Part shown: piece by piece, positions 42,195 through 50,925 of the stretch
Numbering within the stretch: the stretch's first letter is position 1
Layout: the number at the start of each line of letters is the position of its first letter
Assembly: GCA_049515555.1 (NCBI GenBank)
Contig: JBEKTY010000005.1
Location: 1-64,000 of the forward strand
DNA: 64,000 nt
Reading direction: 5' to 3'
Source: JBEKTY01 sp049515555
GTDB lineage: Bacteria; Planctomycetota; Planctomycetia; Pirellulales; Thermoguttaceae
The notes under the pieces: model-generated
Database searches by the model: none
Told to the model about the DNA's origin: nothing
The model's input: only the letters and a program-made list of their open reading frames with translations
Made by a program: the position numbers and the translations under genes

Positions 42195-44003
42195 TTAGAA
42201 CTGGAACTGGACGCGGCATCCGAAGCCGTCCACAGAGCCCGCGAAGACCCCGGCCGGCAAGTTGTAACGGTAGTCATAGGCGTAGTCGAAGTTGACGTTC
42301 ATGTTGTTGTTCAGATACCAGTTCAGACCCACGGCCAGGCCCTGCATCTCACCGCCCTGGATGCGGGTTGTTCCGCTGCCGTCGTTGAGGTCCAGGTACG
42401 AGTAGCGCAGGGCGATTTCCCAGGCGCCCCAGCTCGAGATGATGTTGCCGTTGGCATCCCGGGTGATCCAGGCGTTGGCAAACGGACCGCTCTTGCCGAA
42501 GTACTCGCGGGCCAACGTGCCGTATTTCCGGTCGTAGGCGCGATTCTCGCCGGTCAGCGTGTACGCCAGTTGCAGATATCCGCCGCTGAACACGTAATCT
42601 TGCGGAGCGGCGAATGCCACGAACTTCGACGTTGTGGCGCCAGTGGTTTGCAGGACGCCCGTCGTATTGTCAACCCAGTTCCAGCCATATTCGGCCTGGA
42701 ACGAGAAGGGGCCCCGGATGTACAACATTTCCAGGCCCATGAGGTATTCCGTGTCGGAGCACATCACACCCGTGTCGACCATCCTGTTGCTGTTGGCGTT
42801 GGTGGAGACGGTGGGACCACCGCCGGCCGGGTCGTCATCGCGAAGCTCGGGCCGGGCGTTCAACTGAATCGTGTTGCCGGTGAAACCCGACCCGCTGGCG
42901 CCGCCGTCGTTGGCCGTTCCGTTGCGATACCCGCCCGAGAGGCCCAAGTGCAGCAACTGCCGGCCTTCGTCTTGATAGATGGGCAGGGCCGTCACGCGGG
43001 CTTGCGCGGCATACTGGCCGTCGCCGAAGAATTCGCCGGTGGCCGCCTTGTAATCAGGCCGGGTGAGGGCGAACGTGGCCGTCGCGCGCTGGTCCAAGTA
43101 GTTGTTGCTCAGCCAGAGGCCGGTGGTGAAGTTCTGGTTCAACTCGATGGCTTCGGAGTAGGATGACCTTTCCATGAAGGTCATGCAGCGGCTGGAGGCC
43201 GTCATGTCGCCTTCCAGGCCCATGGGAGTCTTGACGTGTCCCACGCGGACGGTCCCGATAAAGGGAATATCGTGTCCGCCAACCCAGAATTCATCGAGCC
43301 CGGACGTGCTGGCCTGATCGTTTTCCAAGGCCAGAATGAGCCGGTATTCGCCGGTCTCCCAGAACGTGCCCTCGACAAAGGGCCGGATGCGGCGGAAGTA
43401 TTCGCCGTCGGCCAACTCGCCGATGCCGCCATCGTTCGGACCATTCACGGGACCGCCCACGGGCGGGGTGAACTTCGCGGCCCTGGCGGCGAACGTGCCC
43501 GGCGACTGCTGCCACCACACGTTGTCGAACTGCATCCAGCCGCCGATGTGCATGGTGAAGTCTTTGCACGGCGTTTCAACCCATAGGAACAGGCCGTCTT
43601 TGAAGCTCAATTTGGCGCTCAGGTCGCTGCCCACTTCACAACACTGCTGGGCGGCCGCGGCCTTCTGCTGCGCCTCCGCCTGTTGCTCCTGCTCGCCGAG
43701 CACTTTCAGGCGCTGGTCCACGATGGCCTCGATCGCGGCCTGGCTGATGGGTTGCCCGGGCGCCGCGCCCGGTGAAAGCTGCGGGACCCCCGTCGTAAGC
43801 TGAGGGGTCAGGGGGGGAAGCGGGGAAGCGTTGTCCGCCGCCACTTGGATCGAACCTGGATTGGCCGCCGCCGGCGGTGGCAGGAAGGCCTGTGTGTATG
43901 GGTCCTCTGCCCACGCCAGGCCGGTAATCAGAAACGCCGCGGCCGCGCCTACGCCGAGCGCTAGGGCCTTCGCTCTCGACGAGCGACTTTGTCCGTTAGA
44001 CAT
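42195..44003 (-). CDS. Phosphate-selective-porin-like outer membrane protein
   Basis: 602 residues from ATG 44003 (GGAGGAG upstream). Signal peptide ends near GLAWA-EDP. A Pro-rich linker leads to a coiled coil (AIEAIVDQRLKVLGEQEQQA), the usual planctomycete porin trimer anchor, then a 16- to 18-stranded barrel starting FTMHIGGWMQFDNVWW and ending in aromatic FGCRVQFQF. The family binds phosphate or polyphosphate in other bacteria; selectivity here is untested. It is the outer-membrane gateway next to the TolC genes. Confidence 0.88.
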   Translation of the reverse strand: MSNGQSRSSRAKALALGVGAAAAFLITGLAWAEDPYTQAFLPPPAAANPGSIQVAADNASPLPPLTPQLTTGVPQLSPGAAPGQPISQAAIEAIVDQRLKVLGEQEQQAEAQQKAAAAQQCCEVGSDLSAKLSFKDGLFLWVETPCKDFTMHIGGWMQFDNVWWQQSPGTFAARAAKFTPPVGGPVNGPNDGGIGELADGEYFRRIRPFVEGTFWETGEYRLILALENDQASTSGLDEFWVGGHDIPFIGTVRVGHVKTPMGLEGDMTASSRCMTFMERSSYSEAIELNQNFTTGLWLSNNYLDQRATATFALTRPDYKAATGEFFGDGQYAAQARVTALPIYQDEGRQLLHLGLSGGYRNGTANDGGASGSGFTGNTIQLNARPELRDDDPAGGGPTVSTNANSNRMVDTGVMCSDTEYLMGLEMLYIRGPFSFQAEYGWNWVDNTTGVLQTTGATTSKFVAFAAPQDYVFSGGYLQLAYTLTGENRAYDRKYGTLAREYFGKSGPFANAWITRDANGNIISSWGAWEIALRYSYLDLNDGSGTTRIQGGEMQGLAVGLNWYLNNNMNVNFDYAYDYRYNLPAGVFAGSVDGFGCRVQFQF

Positions 44004-44033
44004 AAACTCCTCCGTGTGTCTTGTTACAGCCGA

Positions 44034-44438
44034 AGGGGACAGTCCCCGGGAACAAAAGTGGCCCGAGCGAAAGGTCGCTACCAGGCACACCCTCGGCACA
44101 CCCCTCTTGTCCCTAAACTGCGGATCATGCGATCCTAATGTTGTTTTCGATAGACGGGTCAAATCTGATTCGTTAGAAAGTCGTCAGGGTTGGGCAGTTG
44201 GTAGCTTCTGCCGCATGGCGCCGCCACAAAATCCCGTACAATCGTTGCTTCCGCCCCCCCGAATACCCGGGTGGAGCGAATTCCAACGCGTACGATCTTG
44301 CGGCCCTTTCCCAAGTCAGGGCTGGCACGGTCTGTGCCTAGCCTGCCGATTTTCAGGCAGATCGGGCGACGCTGCGTGCGATGGAAAAATACGATTCCGG
44401 CGCGGTGGGTGGCACTGCTGGCTTGCCCAGCAATGTTT
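44034..44438. repeat. Intergenic repeat traces between porin and TolC copy 3
   Basis: GGGGACAGTCCCC (about 44037-44049) is half of the repeat found in cstA, and GGCACTGCTGGCTTGCCCAGCA (44407-44428) is half of the palindrome at 63312-63376. No gene was found in 44004-44453. Confidence 0.55.
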
Positions 44439-44453
44439 GCCGGAGATCAGGCA

Positions 44454-45920
44454 TTACTGCGCCGGGCTGGCCTCGGCCGGGATCGGGCAACCCAGGGCCC
44501 GGTACAGGCGGAACTGCCACTGGTCGAAGTCGCCCACGGCCCGCAGGTACTCGCGGCGGCTGAGGTCCAGGGCCTGGATCGACTGGAGCACCTCGATGGG
44601 CAGGCCCTGGCCGCCGCGGATCCGCTGCAGATTCCGCTGGTACGAGTCGCCGGCCACCCGGATTCCCGACTCGGCTACGCCGATCTGGCCGCGCAGCGAC
44701 TCGCACTGCGCATGGGCCTCGACAATCTCGCGGGCCACGCGGTCCATCAGCCGCACCTGCGAGAACTTCGACTGCTCGAGTCGTGCGCGGGCCGCGTCGC
44801 GGGCCGCCGCTTCCCCCAGCCCGAAGTTGCGAAGCTGCCAATAGGCCGTGGCGTCGAAGTCCATTCGCCCGCGGAAGTCCGTCAGCGTGTCGCCCGGGCC
44901 GCCGCCGTATCCGCCCTGGCTCATGTCCAGCAGCACGCTGGGCAGGAGCGGGGCATACCGCTCGCGCTTCAGGCGCTCGACGGCTTCCGCTACCAGGTGC
45001 CGGCTCTCGGCCAGCTCCGGCCGCCCGGCCAACCCTTCGGCCACCAGTGGGCCGGCGTGGGACTGCTGCGGAACCAACTCGATGGGCAGCACCGTCGGCT
45101 CCTGCGGCACCAGGAGGCAACTAGGGTCCAGGCCCAGCAGCTCGGCCAGGCGGGCCGAGGCGACCCGGCCTTCCGCGGCGGCCTGCGTCACGGCGTTGCG
45201 CCGCACGGCAAGCTCCGTTTGGGCCCGATCGGCGTCGGCCTGGTTGCCCTGCCCGCTGCGGGCAAAGGCGGCCGTCAGCTCGGCGAGCTGCTCCGTATGC
45301 GCGAGCGTCTCCTGGGCAATGGCTTGCTGTTGGAAGGCCCGCATGAGATCAAGATACGCCACGGCCACGGCCAGCAGCAGGTCGTGCGTGGCGGCCGTGG
45401 CGGCATGCCGCCGGGCGGCCACGGCCTGCTCGGCGATCCGCGGCTGGAACACGGCGTCGGTGAGACGGAAGTTGGCCGAGAGGCCCGGGATCGCCGGGGC
45501 CCCGCCGCCCACCGCATACATTCCCAATCCGGCTTCCAGTGCCGAACGGTTGGCCACGGTGATCGTGCCGTTGCTGTTCTGCAGCGGCCCGTCGTGGTTT
45601 TGGTAATTGATCCCGGCTTGAAGGGAAGGCAGCCACAACACCCGCGCGCCCTTTAACTGCGCGAAGGCCTCGCTTATCTGCTGATTGGCAAAGGCGATTT
45701 GCGGGTTCTGATCCGAGCCCAGCGTCAGGGCCCAGGCAAAGCTGACGGCCTGCTGATTCTCCTGTGCCCGTGCGACGGGATCGCCCGCGGCAAAGTGCGC
45801 CACGGCCGGCAGCAGCATCGTAGCGGCCCAGCGGCCCCAGCAGATCCAGGTCGCCCGGCGACTGGTCCGTTTTTCGGCCAGTTCGCGATGTCTTTGGGAG
45901 AAAACGTGGGCCAAAAACAC
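44454..45920 (-). CDS. TolC-family outer membrane efflux protein (copy 3)
   Basis: About 488 residues if translation begins at GTG 45920; ATG 45821 is an alternative, and the frame runs open to 46010 through a repeat. The N-terminus (RRATWICWGRWAATMLLPAVAHF) resembles a signal peptide. Barrel signature: NHDGPLQNSNGTITVANRSAL, the third occurrence of this motif in the window. The second repeat has RIRGGQGLPIEVLQSIQAL. It is on the strand opposite to copies 1 and 2, and no pump gene is adjacent. Confidence 0.8.
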   Translation of the reverse strand: MFLAHVFSQRHRELAEKRTSRRATWICWGRWAATMLLPAVAHFAAGDPVARAQENQQAVSFAWALTLGSDQNPQIAFANQQISEAFAQLKGARVLWLPSLQAGINYQNHDGPLQNSNGTITVANRSALEAGLGMYAVGGGAPAIPGLSANFRLTDAVFQPRIAEQAVAARRHAATAATHDLLLAVAVAYLDLMRAFQQQAIAQETLAHTEQLAELTAAFARSGQGNQADADRAQTELAVRRNAVTQAAAEGRVASARLAELLGLDPSCLLVPQEPTVLPIELVPQQSHAGPLVAEGLAGRPELAESRHLVAEAVERLKRERYAPLLPSVLLDMSQGGYGGGPGDTLTDFRGRMDFDATAYWQLRNFGLGEAAARDAARARLEQSKFSQVRLMDRVAREIVEAHAQCESLRGQIGVAESGIRVAGDSYQRNLQRIRGGQGLPIEVLQSIQALDLSRREYLRAVGDFDQWQFRLYRALGCPIPAEASPAQ

Positions 45921-45954
45921 AGACCTGTCCCCCTGCGGCCGAAGCCCCCCGTAC

Positions 45955-46030
45955 TCCTCACGCTCCGCGTGAGGTTCTGTCGTACAGCCGCTACGCCGAA
46001 CAAGCCTCACGCAGAGCGTGAGGAATACGA
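45955..46030. repeat. CCTCACGCTCCGCGTGAGG palindrome pair
   Basis: Two hairpins, CTCACGCTCCGCGTGAG near 45958-45974 and CCTCACGCAGAGCGTGAGG near 46007-46025, separated by about 35 nt. They lie over the 5' end of the TolC copy 3 reading frame. Confidence 0.65.
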
Positions 46031-46280
46031 CAGTAATCGATCCGCCGCCCCGTACCGCCTGTTCGCCGCACGCATGGGTACACGGTCCGGCTTCTAACTC
46101 CTAACTCCTAACTTCTAACTTCTACCTCTTTCCCCCTTCCGCCGCGCGCGGGGGCGCACGGGCAGCCCGTGGCGCCTATCAGGGGTCTTCGGCCGGGTTC
46201 TTGCCGTTACATCAGGAAAAACCGGCCGAATCGCTAGGACCGGCAAGGCTTGCCCAGTTAAGCGGACCTTCCTCGTTCTG

Positions 46281-46325
46281 CCTCACCCTCACCCTGCCAT
46301 CTCCCGGGGGGAGAGGGGACCAGGC
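46281..46325. repeat. CCTCACCCT...CTCCCGGGGGGAG repeat
   Basis: Another member of the family at 1424-1468. The region 46031-46572 otherwise shows short TAACTCCTAACT repeats and no gene. Confidence 0.6.
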
Positions 46326-46572
46326 GGGGGATTTGGTCTCTTGGCTTCCCTTGTGGCCACAATATTATTCGTAATCCCCTATGGACTTAGGTTGCCTGGT
46401 ATTGGTAGAGTACGCCGCTTATTGCCTCAACAAATGCTTGTGATTGCCGCGACCACTGTTGGGCTTGAGATCGGGCTGCCGGCGGTCGCCTTCGTTTCGC
46501 AAGCCGTGCCGGAGGCAATTGGACTACCGATTCTGGGAGATCCGCTGGGCGACGTTCAAGGAGGAACGCGCG

Positions 46573-48555
46573 ATGTCCGCCGAACCGTTGCAAGGTTTTC
46601 GCAGAGGCATATTGAGTTTGGCCGTGCTGCTGGGGCTGACCGGCGGCATACCGGCGGCCGGGGCCGCGGTGGTGGAGGAGCCGCCGGCGCCGCCCACGCG
46701 GGATGATCGGCCGGACGCGGCGGCGCCGCACGCATCGCAGGGGGCTGCTGCGCCGGTCGCGGCCCACGCGGTCGGCCAGGCGCCAGCGCCGGACGGAACC
46801 GCCAGCGGCGGCGGGCAACAAGGGCCCCTGCTGCCGATCCCCGATCCAAAGAACGCCGGCCCCGTGGAACTTGAGGTCACGGGCCTGCACGGCGTAACGC
46901 CGGGGCTCAGCACGCAAGAGGCGGTGGAGAAGGCGTGGGGCAAGCCCAAGGAGTCGCGGCGGGAAGGCAACGTCCTGATGCAGCTTTATTCGGTGGCCCC
47001 CTTCTCGCGGGTCGAGGTGAGCTACGTGTCCGACAAGGTGGCCTCGATCCTCGTCCGCTTCGATCGCGGTTTCCCCGCCGGCCAGGTGGCCGAGCAGTTG
47101 GACCTGATCAAGGTTCAGCCGGTGCTGGTGTCGAATGCCTACGGCGAGATCCTGGGGCAGGCGTATCCCGAGCGTGGCGTGCTGCTGGCGTTCGAGGCCG
47201 GCCAGGCCCCGGGCAAGGCGGTGAAGAAGGTCACGCACATCGTGTTGCAGCCGATCGAGGCGGAGCCGTTCATGTTGCGGGCGGAGACGAATCTCGATCA
47301 GCGGCCCGAATTCAGCCTGCACGACCTGGATCAGGCTTTGAAGCTTGCGCCCACCCATGCGCGGGCCCATTGGCTGCGGGCCCGCGCCCTGCTGGCGCTG
47401 GGCGACGAGGCCGGGGCGGTGACTTCGGCCAGCGAGGCCGTGCGGCTGGACCCCAAAGACGGCTGGTACCGCGTGACGAAGGCCCGGGCATTGGCCCAGT
47501 GTGGCCGGGGGCCGGAGGCCGTGGCCGAGGCGGAGAAGGCGGTCGAGCTAAGCGCCAGCCGGCCGCACGTGAAGGCGCGGGGCCTGTGCCTGCTGGGCGA
47601 CCTGAAGGCCTCGGCGGCCAAGCCCGACTACCACCAGGCCCTGCAGTTCCATGCCCAGGCCATTCAGGCGGCCGCCAGCTTGGCCAGCAGTCGGCATCCG
47701 GCAGTCCGCGTGGCGGCCAAGGAAGTGCTGCTGGACGCGCATCTCGGCTCCGCGCACGACATCGCCTGGGGCGATTGGCGGGAAAAAGAGGCGGCCGTCC
47801 AGCACTGGCTGGAGAAGGCGATCACGATCGCCGACGACCTGGTCAAGAACGAGAACAGCAGCGAGGAATGCCGATTCCGGCTGAGCAGCCGGGCCCTGGC
47901 GATCCAGGTGGGGCTGCAAGGGAAGCTCGATCCCGGCCCCTGGGCCCGGGAGACCGTCCGCAGCGGCGACTCGCTGATCGCGGCCACGCCGGAGACCGCC
48001 CGCAAGATGCAATTACAATGGGAGATGGCCTTGGCGCTGTACGACGCGTTGCAGGCCTGCCAGATGCGTTCCGACCCGGACTCGGCCCTCCGCTACGGCC
48101 AACTGGCCGTACGCTATCTGGAACAGAGCGGGCGGCAAGACCGTGCGGCCACGAATAGCTACCTCTTGGGCCGCTTGTACTTCCGCCTGGGCGCCATCTG
48201 CGTGCTGGGGCACAACGACCACGCGGCGGCCGTGGTTTGGTTCGAAAAGGCGGTGTTGCTGTTGGGCAAGTCGCCGCCGCCGGAGGCCCGTCAAGACATG
48301 GGCCGGCTGGGCGACACGTTCGTAAGCATGGGCGTATCCTACTGGGCCGCCGGCCGGCGGGAAAAAGCCCTCGCCTTGACCCAGCACGGCGCTAAGCTGA
48401 TCGAAGAAGCGGTGCACCGCGGCACCTACGAGCGTGCCGCACTGGCCGTCCCGTATGCCAACCTGGCCACCATGCACCGCTCTCTGGGCGACCGCCAGCA
48501 GGCCGACCGGATGGAAGAAATGGCGTCGCAGATCAAGGGCACGAAGACCCGCTAG
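46573..48555 (+). CDS. TPR-repeat exported protein
   Basis: 660 residues; AAGGAGG precedes ATG 46573. The N-terminal hydrophobic stretch (ILSLAVLLGLTGGIPAAGAA) is a signal peptide. A Pro/Ala linker and a beta-rich domain (GVTPGLSTQEAVEKAWGKP, about residues 115-230) come before helical TPR repeats (for example ARAHWLRARALLALGDEAGAV). The central domain resembles repeats that bind cofactor-like ligands but cannot be named. It is probably periplasmic and a scaffold. Confidence 0.82.
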   Translation: MSAEPLQGFRRGILSLAVLLGLTGGIPAAGAAVVEEPPAPPTRDDRPDAAAPHASQGAAAPVAAHAVGQAPAPDGTASGGGQQGPLLPIPDPKNAGPVELEVTGLHGVTPGLSTQEAVEKAWGKPKESRREGNVLMQLYSVAPFSRVEVSYVSDKVASILVRFDRGFPAGQVAEQLDLIKVQPVLVSNAYGEILGQAYPERGVLLAFEAGQAPGKAVKKVTHIVLQPIEAEPFMLRAETNLDQRPEFSLHDLDQALKLAPTHARAHWLRARALLALGDEAGAVTSASEAVRLDPKDGWYRVTKARALAQCGRGPEAVAEAEKAVELSASRPHVKARGLCLLGDLKASAAKPDYHQALQFHAQAIQAAASLASSRHPAVRVAAKEVLLDAHLGSAHDIAWGDWREKEAAVQHWLEKAITIADDLVKNENSSEECRFRLSSRALAIQVGLQGKLDPGPWARETVRSGDSLIAATPETARKMQLQWEMALALYDALQACQMRSDPDSALRYGQLAVRYLEQSGRQDRAATNSYLLGRLYFRLGAICVLGHNDHAAAVVWFEKAVLLLGKSPPPEARQDMGRLGDTFVSMGVSYWAAGRREKALALTQHGAKLIEEAVHRGTYERAALAVPYANLATMHRSLGDRQQADRMEEMASQIKGTKTR

Positions 48556-48572
48556 CCCGGATTATTCAGCAA

Positions 48573-48650
48573 CCGTTCGTAGTGACCGCATTCATGCGGT
48601 CCTTGACCCGTTCACACTCTCCAGACCCGATAAATCGGGTCACTACGAGC
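48573..48650. repeat. CGTAGTGACC palindromic element
   Basis: CGTAGTGACCGCATTCATGC and GATAAATCGGGTCACTACG form complementary ends (GTAGTGACC/GGGTCACTAC) of a 78-bp element between two genes. Confidence 0.6.
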
Positions 48651-48668
48651 CCCGGTGAATAATACCCG

Positions 48669-48905
48669 CTAGCGGCGGTAGCCCAACGCCTTGACGATCG
48701 CCAGCATCTCCTCGTAGGTGATGAAGCGGCGGCGGTGGCTCATCTTGTAGCCGTCGATGGCGTGGGCCAATTCGAGGGCCTCGGGCGAGAGCCCTTCATG
48801 CGAATTGGAGAACTGGCGCCGCTCGTGGGTCGGCGTCCGGCCGGAAATGTCGTAACTGCGGCGGTCGAAGAACGTGTCGGTGGGGGACTGCAATCCCTGC
48901 GCCAT
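48669..48905 (-). CDS. Small conserved hypothetical protein
   Basis: 78 residues from ATG 48905 (AGGAGA upstream). Distinct segments are TDTFFDRRSYDISGRTPTHER and LSPEALELAHAIDGYKMSHRRRFITYEEML. The second half resembles a short regulatory helix-loop region. I recognise similar proteins only as unnamed planctomycete open reading frames. Function unknown. Confidence 0.65.
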   Translation of the reverse strand: MAQGLQSPTDTFFDRRSYDISGRTPTHERRQFSNSHEGLSPEALELAHAIDGYKMSHRRRFITYEEMLAIVKALGYRR

Positions 48906-48939
48906 GAGTTTTTCTCCTGGGATCAACGAGTTTTCAAGG

Positions 48940-49175
48940 GAGTTAGGAGTTAGAAGCCAGGAGTCAGAAGCCAGAAGTTAGGAGTTAGAATGCCCGGCGA
49001 TAGGCCATAAACGGTCGGCCGACCTCTCCGGCCGGGCCTCTGGCGGCCCGGGGCGTGGCGAAGGATTCAGCCAGTGGGGCACTCGTTCACCTGCGACTTC
49101 TAACTTCTAACTTCTGACCTCTGACTTCTGACTCCTGACTCCTGGCTCCTGACTCCTGGCTCCTAACTCCTTTAC
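48940..49175. repeat. GTTAGGAGTTAG / CTTCTAACTTCTAAC repeats
   Basis: GGAGTTAGAAGCCAGGAG units are followed, across about 90 bp, by their complement near 49098-49175, giving a potential large stem. This fills the 317-bp gap between genes. Confidence 0.65.
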
Positions 49176-49222
49176 TTGAATTCTAGCTTGTTTTTCGGGG
49201 GACTTTTCCTTGCAGGCGATCT

Positions 49223-50107
49223 TTAGCGGCGTACCGGGGGGGTGGCCTGAGCGGCCAGCTCGATCTGCCGCAGCAGGTCGCCGCTCGGCCCGTAGCGGGG
49301 GTCAATCTCAATCGCCTGTCGGAGGGTGTCGACGGCGTCGCGGCCGCGGCCCGCACGCCACTGCGCTTCCCCAAGGCAGCAAAGGACTTGGGGCGACGGA
49401 GTGCCACGGCTGGCAGCCGTCGAGAAGCTGGCTACGGCGTCGTCGTAGCGGCCCAAAGCGGCGTAGGCTTGCCCCAGCCGGCACAGGACCTCCACCGGCT
49501 CCTCGCCCGGTGAATAGGTCTCTGCCAGGCATTGGATGGTCTCCAGGGCCCGCTCGGGTTGACGCAGTTGGCGGTAGACGTCGGCCACCTCGCCGAGGAC
49601 TTGGCGGTCGCCGGGACTGAAGCCCAGCGCGCGATGGTAATCGGCCAGGGCCTGACGCAGATCGCCTTGGGCCCGCATGACCCGCCCCCGGACGGCCCAG
49701 GCCACCTCGAGTCGCGGATTGCGGTCGATGGCCATTTCCACGCTCTGGCGTGCCAATTCCACGCGGGGCAAAGCCAGGTACATTTCGGCCAGGCGGACCC
49801 GCAGACCCGTGTCCTCGGGGTCCAACCGGCAGGCCTCTTCCACTTGGGCCACGGCCTGGGGCCGGGCATCGCGAAGCCACAGCGTTTCCGCATAATAGCG
49901 GCGGGCGTCGTGATCGGCGGGGCAGATGGCCACGGCCTTGGCCAGCAGGGTTTCCGCCTCTTGCGACTGGCCTCGCTCCAATGCCGCGACCGCCTGTTGC
50001 GAAAGCTGCCGCGAGTTGGCCAGGGCCGTAGGCACCGGGTCGCGGATGCCGGGCAGCCGGCACCCCACCTGTGCCAGGAGCAGACAGTATAAGCACAAAA
50101 ACCGCAT
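49223..50107 (-). CDS. TPR lipoprotein
   Basis: 294 residues. The N-terminus MRFLCLYCLLLAQVGC ends in a lipobox-like VGC at residues 14-16, suggesting membrane attachment. At least five TPR units follow, such as AWAVRGRVMRAQGDLRQALADYHRALGFSP-type helices. It is a scaffold that probably faces the periplasm. No enzyme motif. Confidence 0.8.
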   Translation of the reverse strand: MRFLCLYCLLLAQVGCRLPGIRDPVPTALANSRQLSQQAVAALERGQSQEAETLLAKAVAICPADHDARRYYAETLWLRDARPQAVAQVEEACRLDPEDTGLRVRLAEMYLALPRVELARQSVEMAIDRNPRLEVAWAVRGRVMRAQGDLRQALADYHRALGFSPGDRQVLGEVADVYRQLRQPERALETIQCLAETYSPGEEPVEVLCRLGQAYAALGRYDDAVASFSTAASRGTPSPQVLCCLGEAQWRAGRGRDAVDTLRQAIEIDPRYGPSGDLLRQIELAAQATPPVRR

Positions 50108-50204
50108 GGCGGGCGACCCCAGACCTGGCCGGAGGGTACCAAAAAAGGCTACACGTCACCATGCCGTTTTCGGATTTTACCGCCTCTCCATCCTACGCCA
50201 TCAT

Positions 50205-50250
50205 CCTAACCATCTCCCGGAGGAAGAGGGGACCGGGCATCCGCAATTTG
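50205..50250. repeat. CCATCTCCCGGAGGAAGAGGGG repeat
   Basis: Degenerate member of the 1424-1468 family, between the TPR lipoprotein and the winged-helix gene. Confidence 0.6.
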
Positions 50251-50366
50251 CAGCGGCTTGTGGCGGGTAACGTTGATCAGTGACTTGTCCGGGGATAGCA
50301 ACTTGCGATAATTCGACGTATATTTGGACAAAGTAGGTCGTGTCCGTATGGGGAGGAGTGAATTCC

Positions 50367-50591
50367 ATGGCTGAAAAAACAGTTCCAGCTTCCATCGTTC
50401 TCCACGTCGGCGAGACCGCTGGAGCGGTCTGGGGAACCTTGAGTCAGAAAGGCCCCTTGACCTTCGCCAAGTTGGTTCAGGCGGTGGGAGAGCCTCGCGA
50501 CACCGTGATGCAGGCCATCGGCTGGCTTGCCCGTGAGGACAAGATCGACATTAGCGAGCGGAAGCGGGTGCAGGTCGTCTCGCTCAAGTAG
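50367..50591 (+). CDS. Winged helix DUF2582-type protein
   Basis: 74 residues from ATG 50367 (GGAGGAG upstream). The whole protein is one winged-helix domain: AGAVWGTLSQKGPLTFAKLV, then DTVMQAIGWLAREDKIDIS. DUF2582 members are small DNA-binding-like proteins without a known role. No neighbour suggests a target. Confidence 0.8.
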   Translation: MAEKTVPASIVLHVGETAGAVWGTLSQKGPLTFAKLVQAVGEPRDTVMQAIGWLAREDKIDISERKRVQVVSLK

Positions 50592-50925
50592 GCGGCTTCC
50601 GTCGTTAAACTTGGTGCAATCGGCAAAGTCGTCGCCGTTGGGCTTGAGGCAGCGAAAAAAGGACCGGATTGCACCTTGTCAGGCGGAAATTTTCCCCGTA
50701 GTCTAAACGCAGTGGCCATGCGCCGCGCCATGAGGCGCTAGCGGGGCAGGCCCTGTTGTTTAGGTCGCTGTGGCTTCGGTCGCCGTGGAAGCCGGTCCCA
50801 GCGGCAGGAACTTTCTGATGCCCAGATCGCCGCGGGCATGAACCATTTGTAGGCGGGGTTTCGTATTGTTCAGATAGGGCTCGCGGGGCCCGAAGTCACC
50901 AGATTCACTTTAGGGGAACCAGTTC
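50592..50925. other. Gene-free stretch before TPR gene
   Basis: A 9-bp inverted repeat GGTGCAATC (50611-50619) with GATTGCACC is the only clear structure. No reading frame with coding character and no strong promoter boxes were found. Confidence 0.4.
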
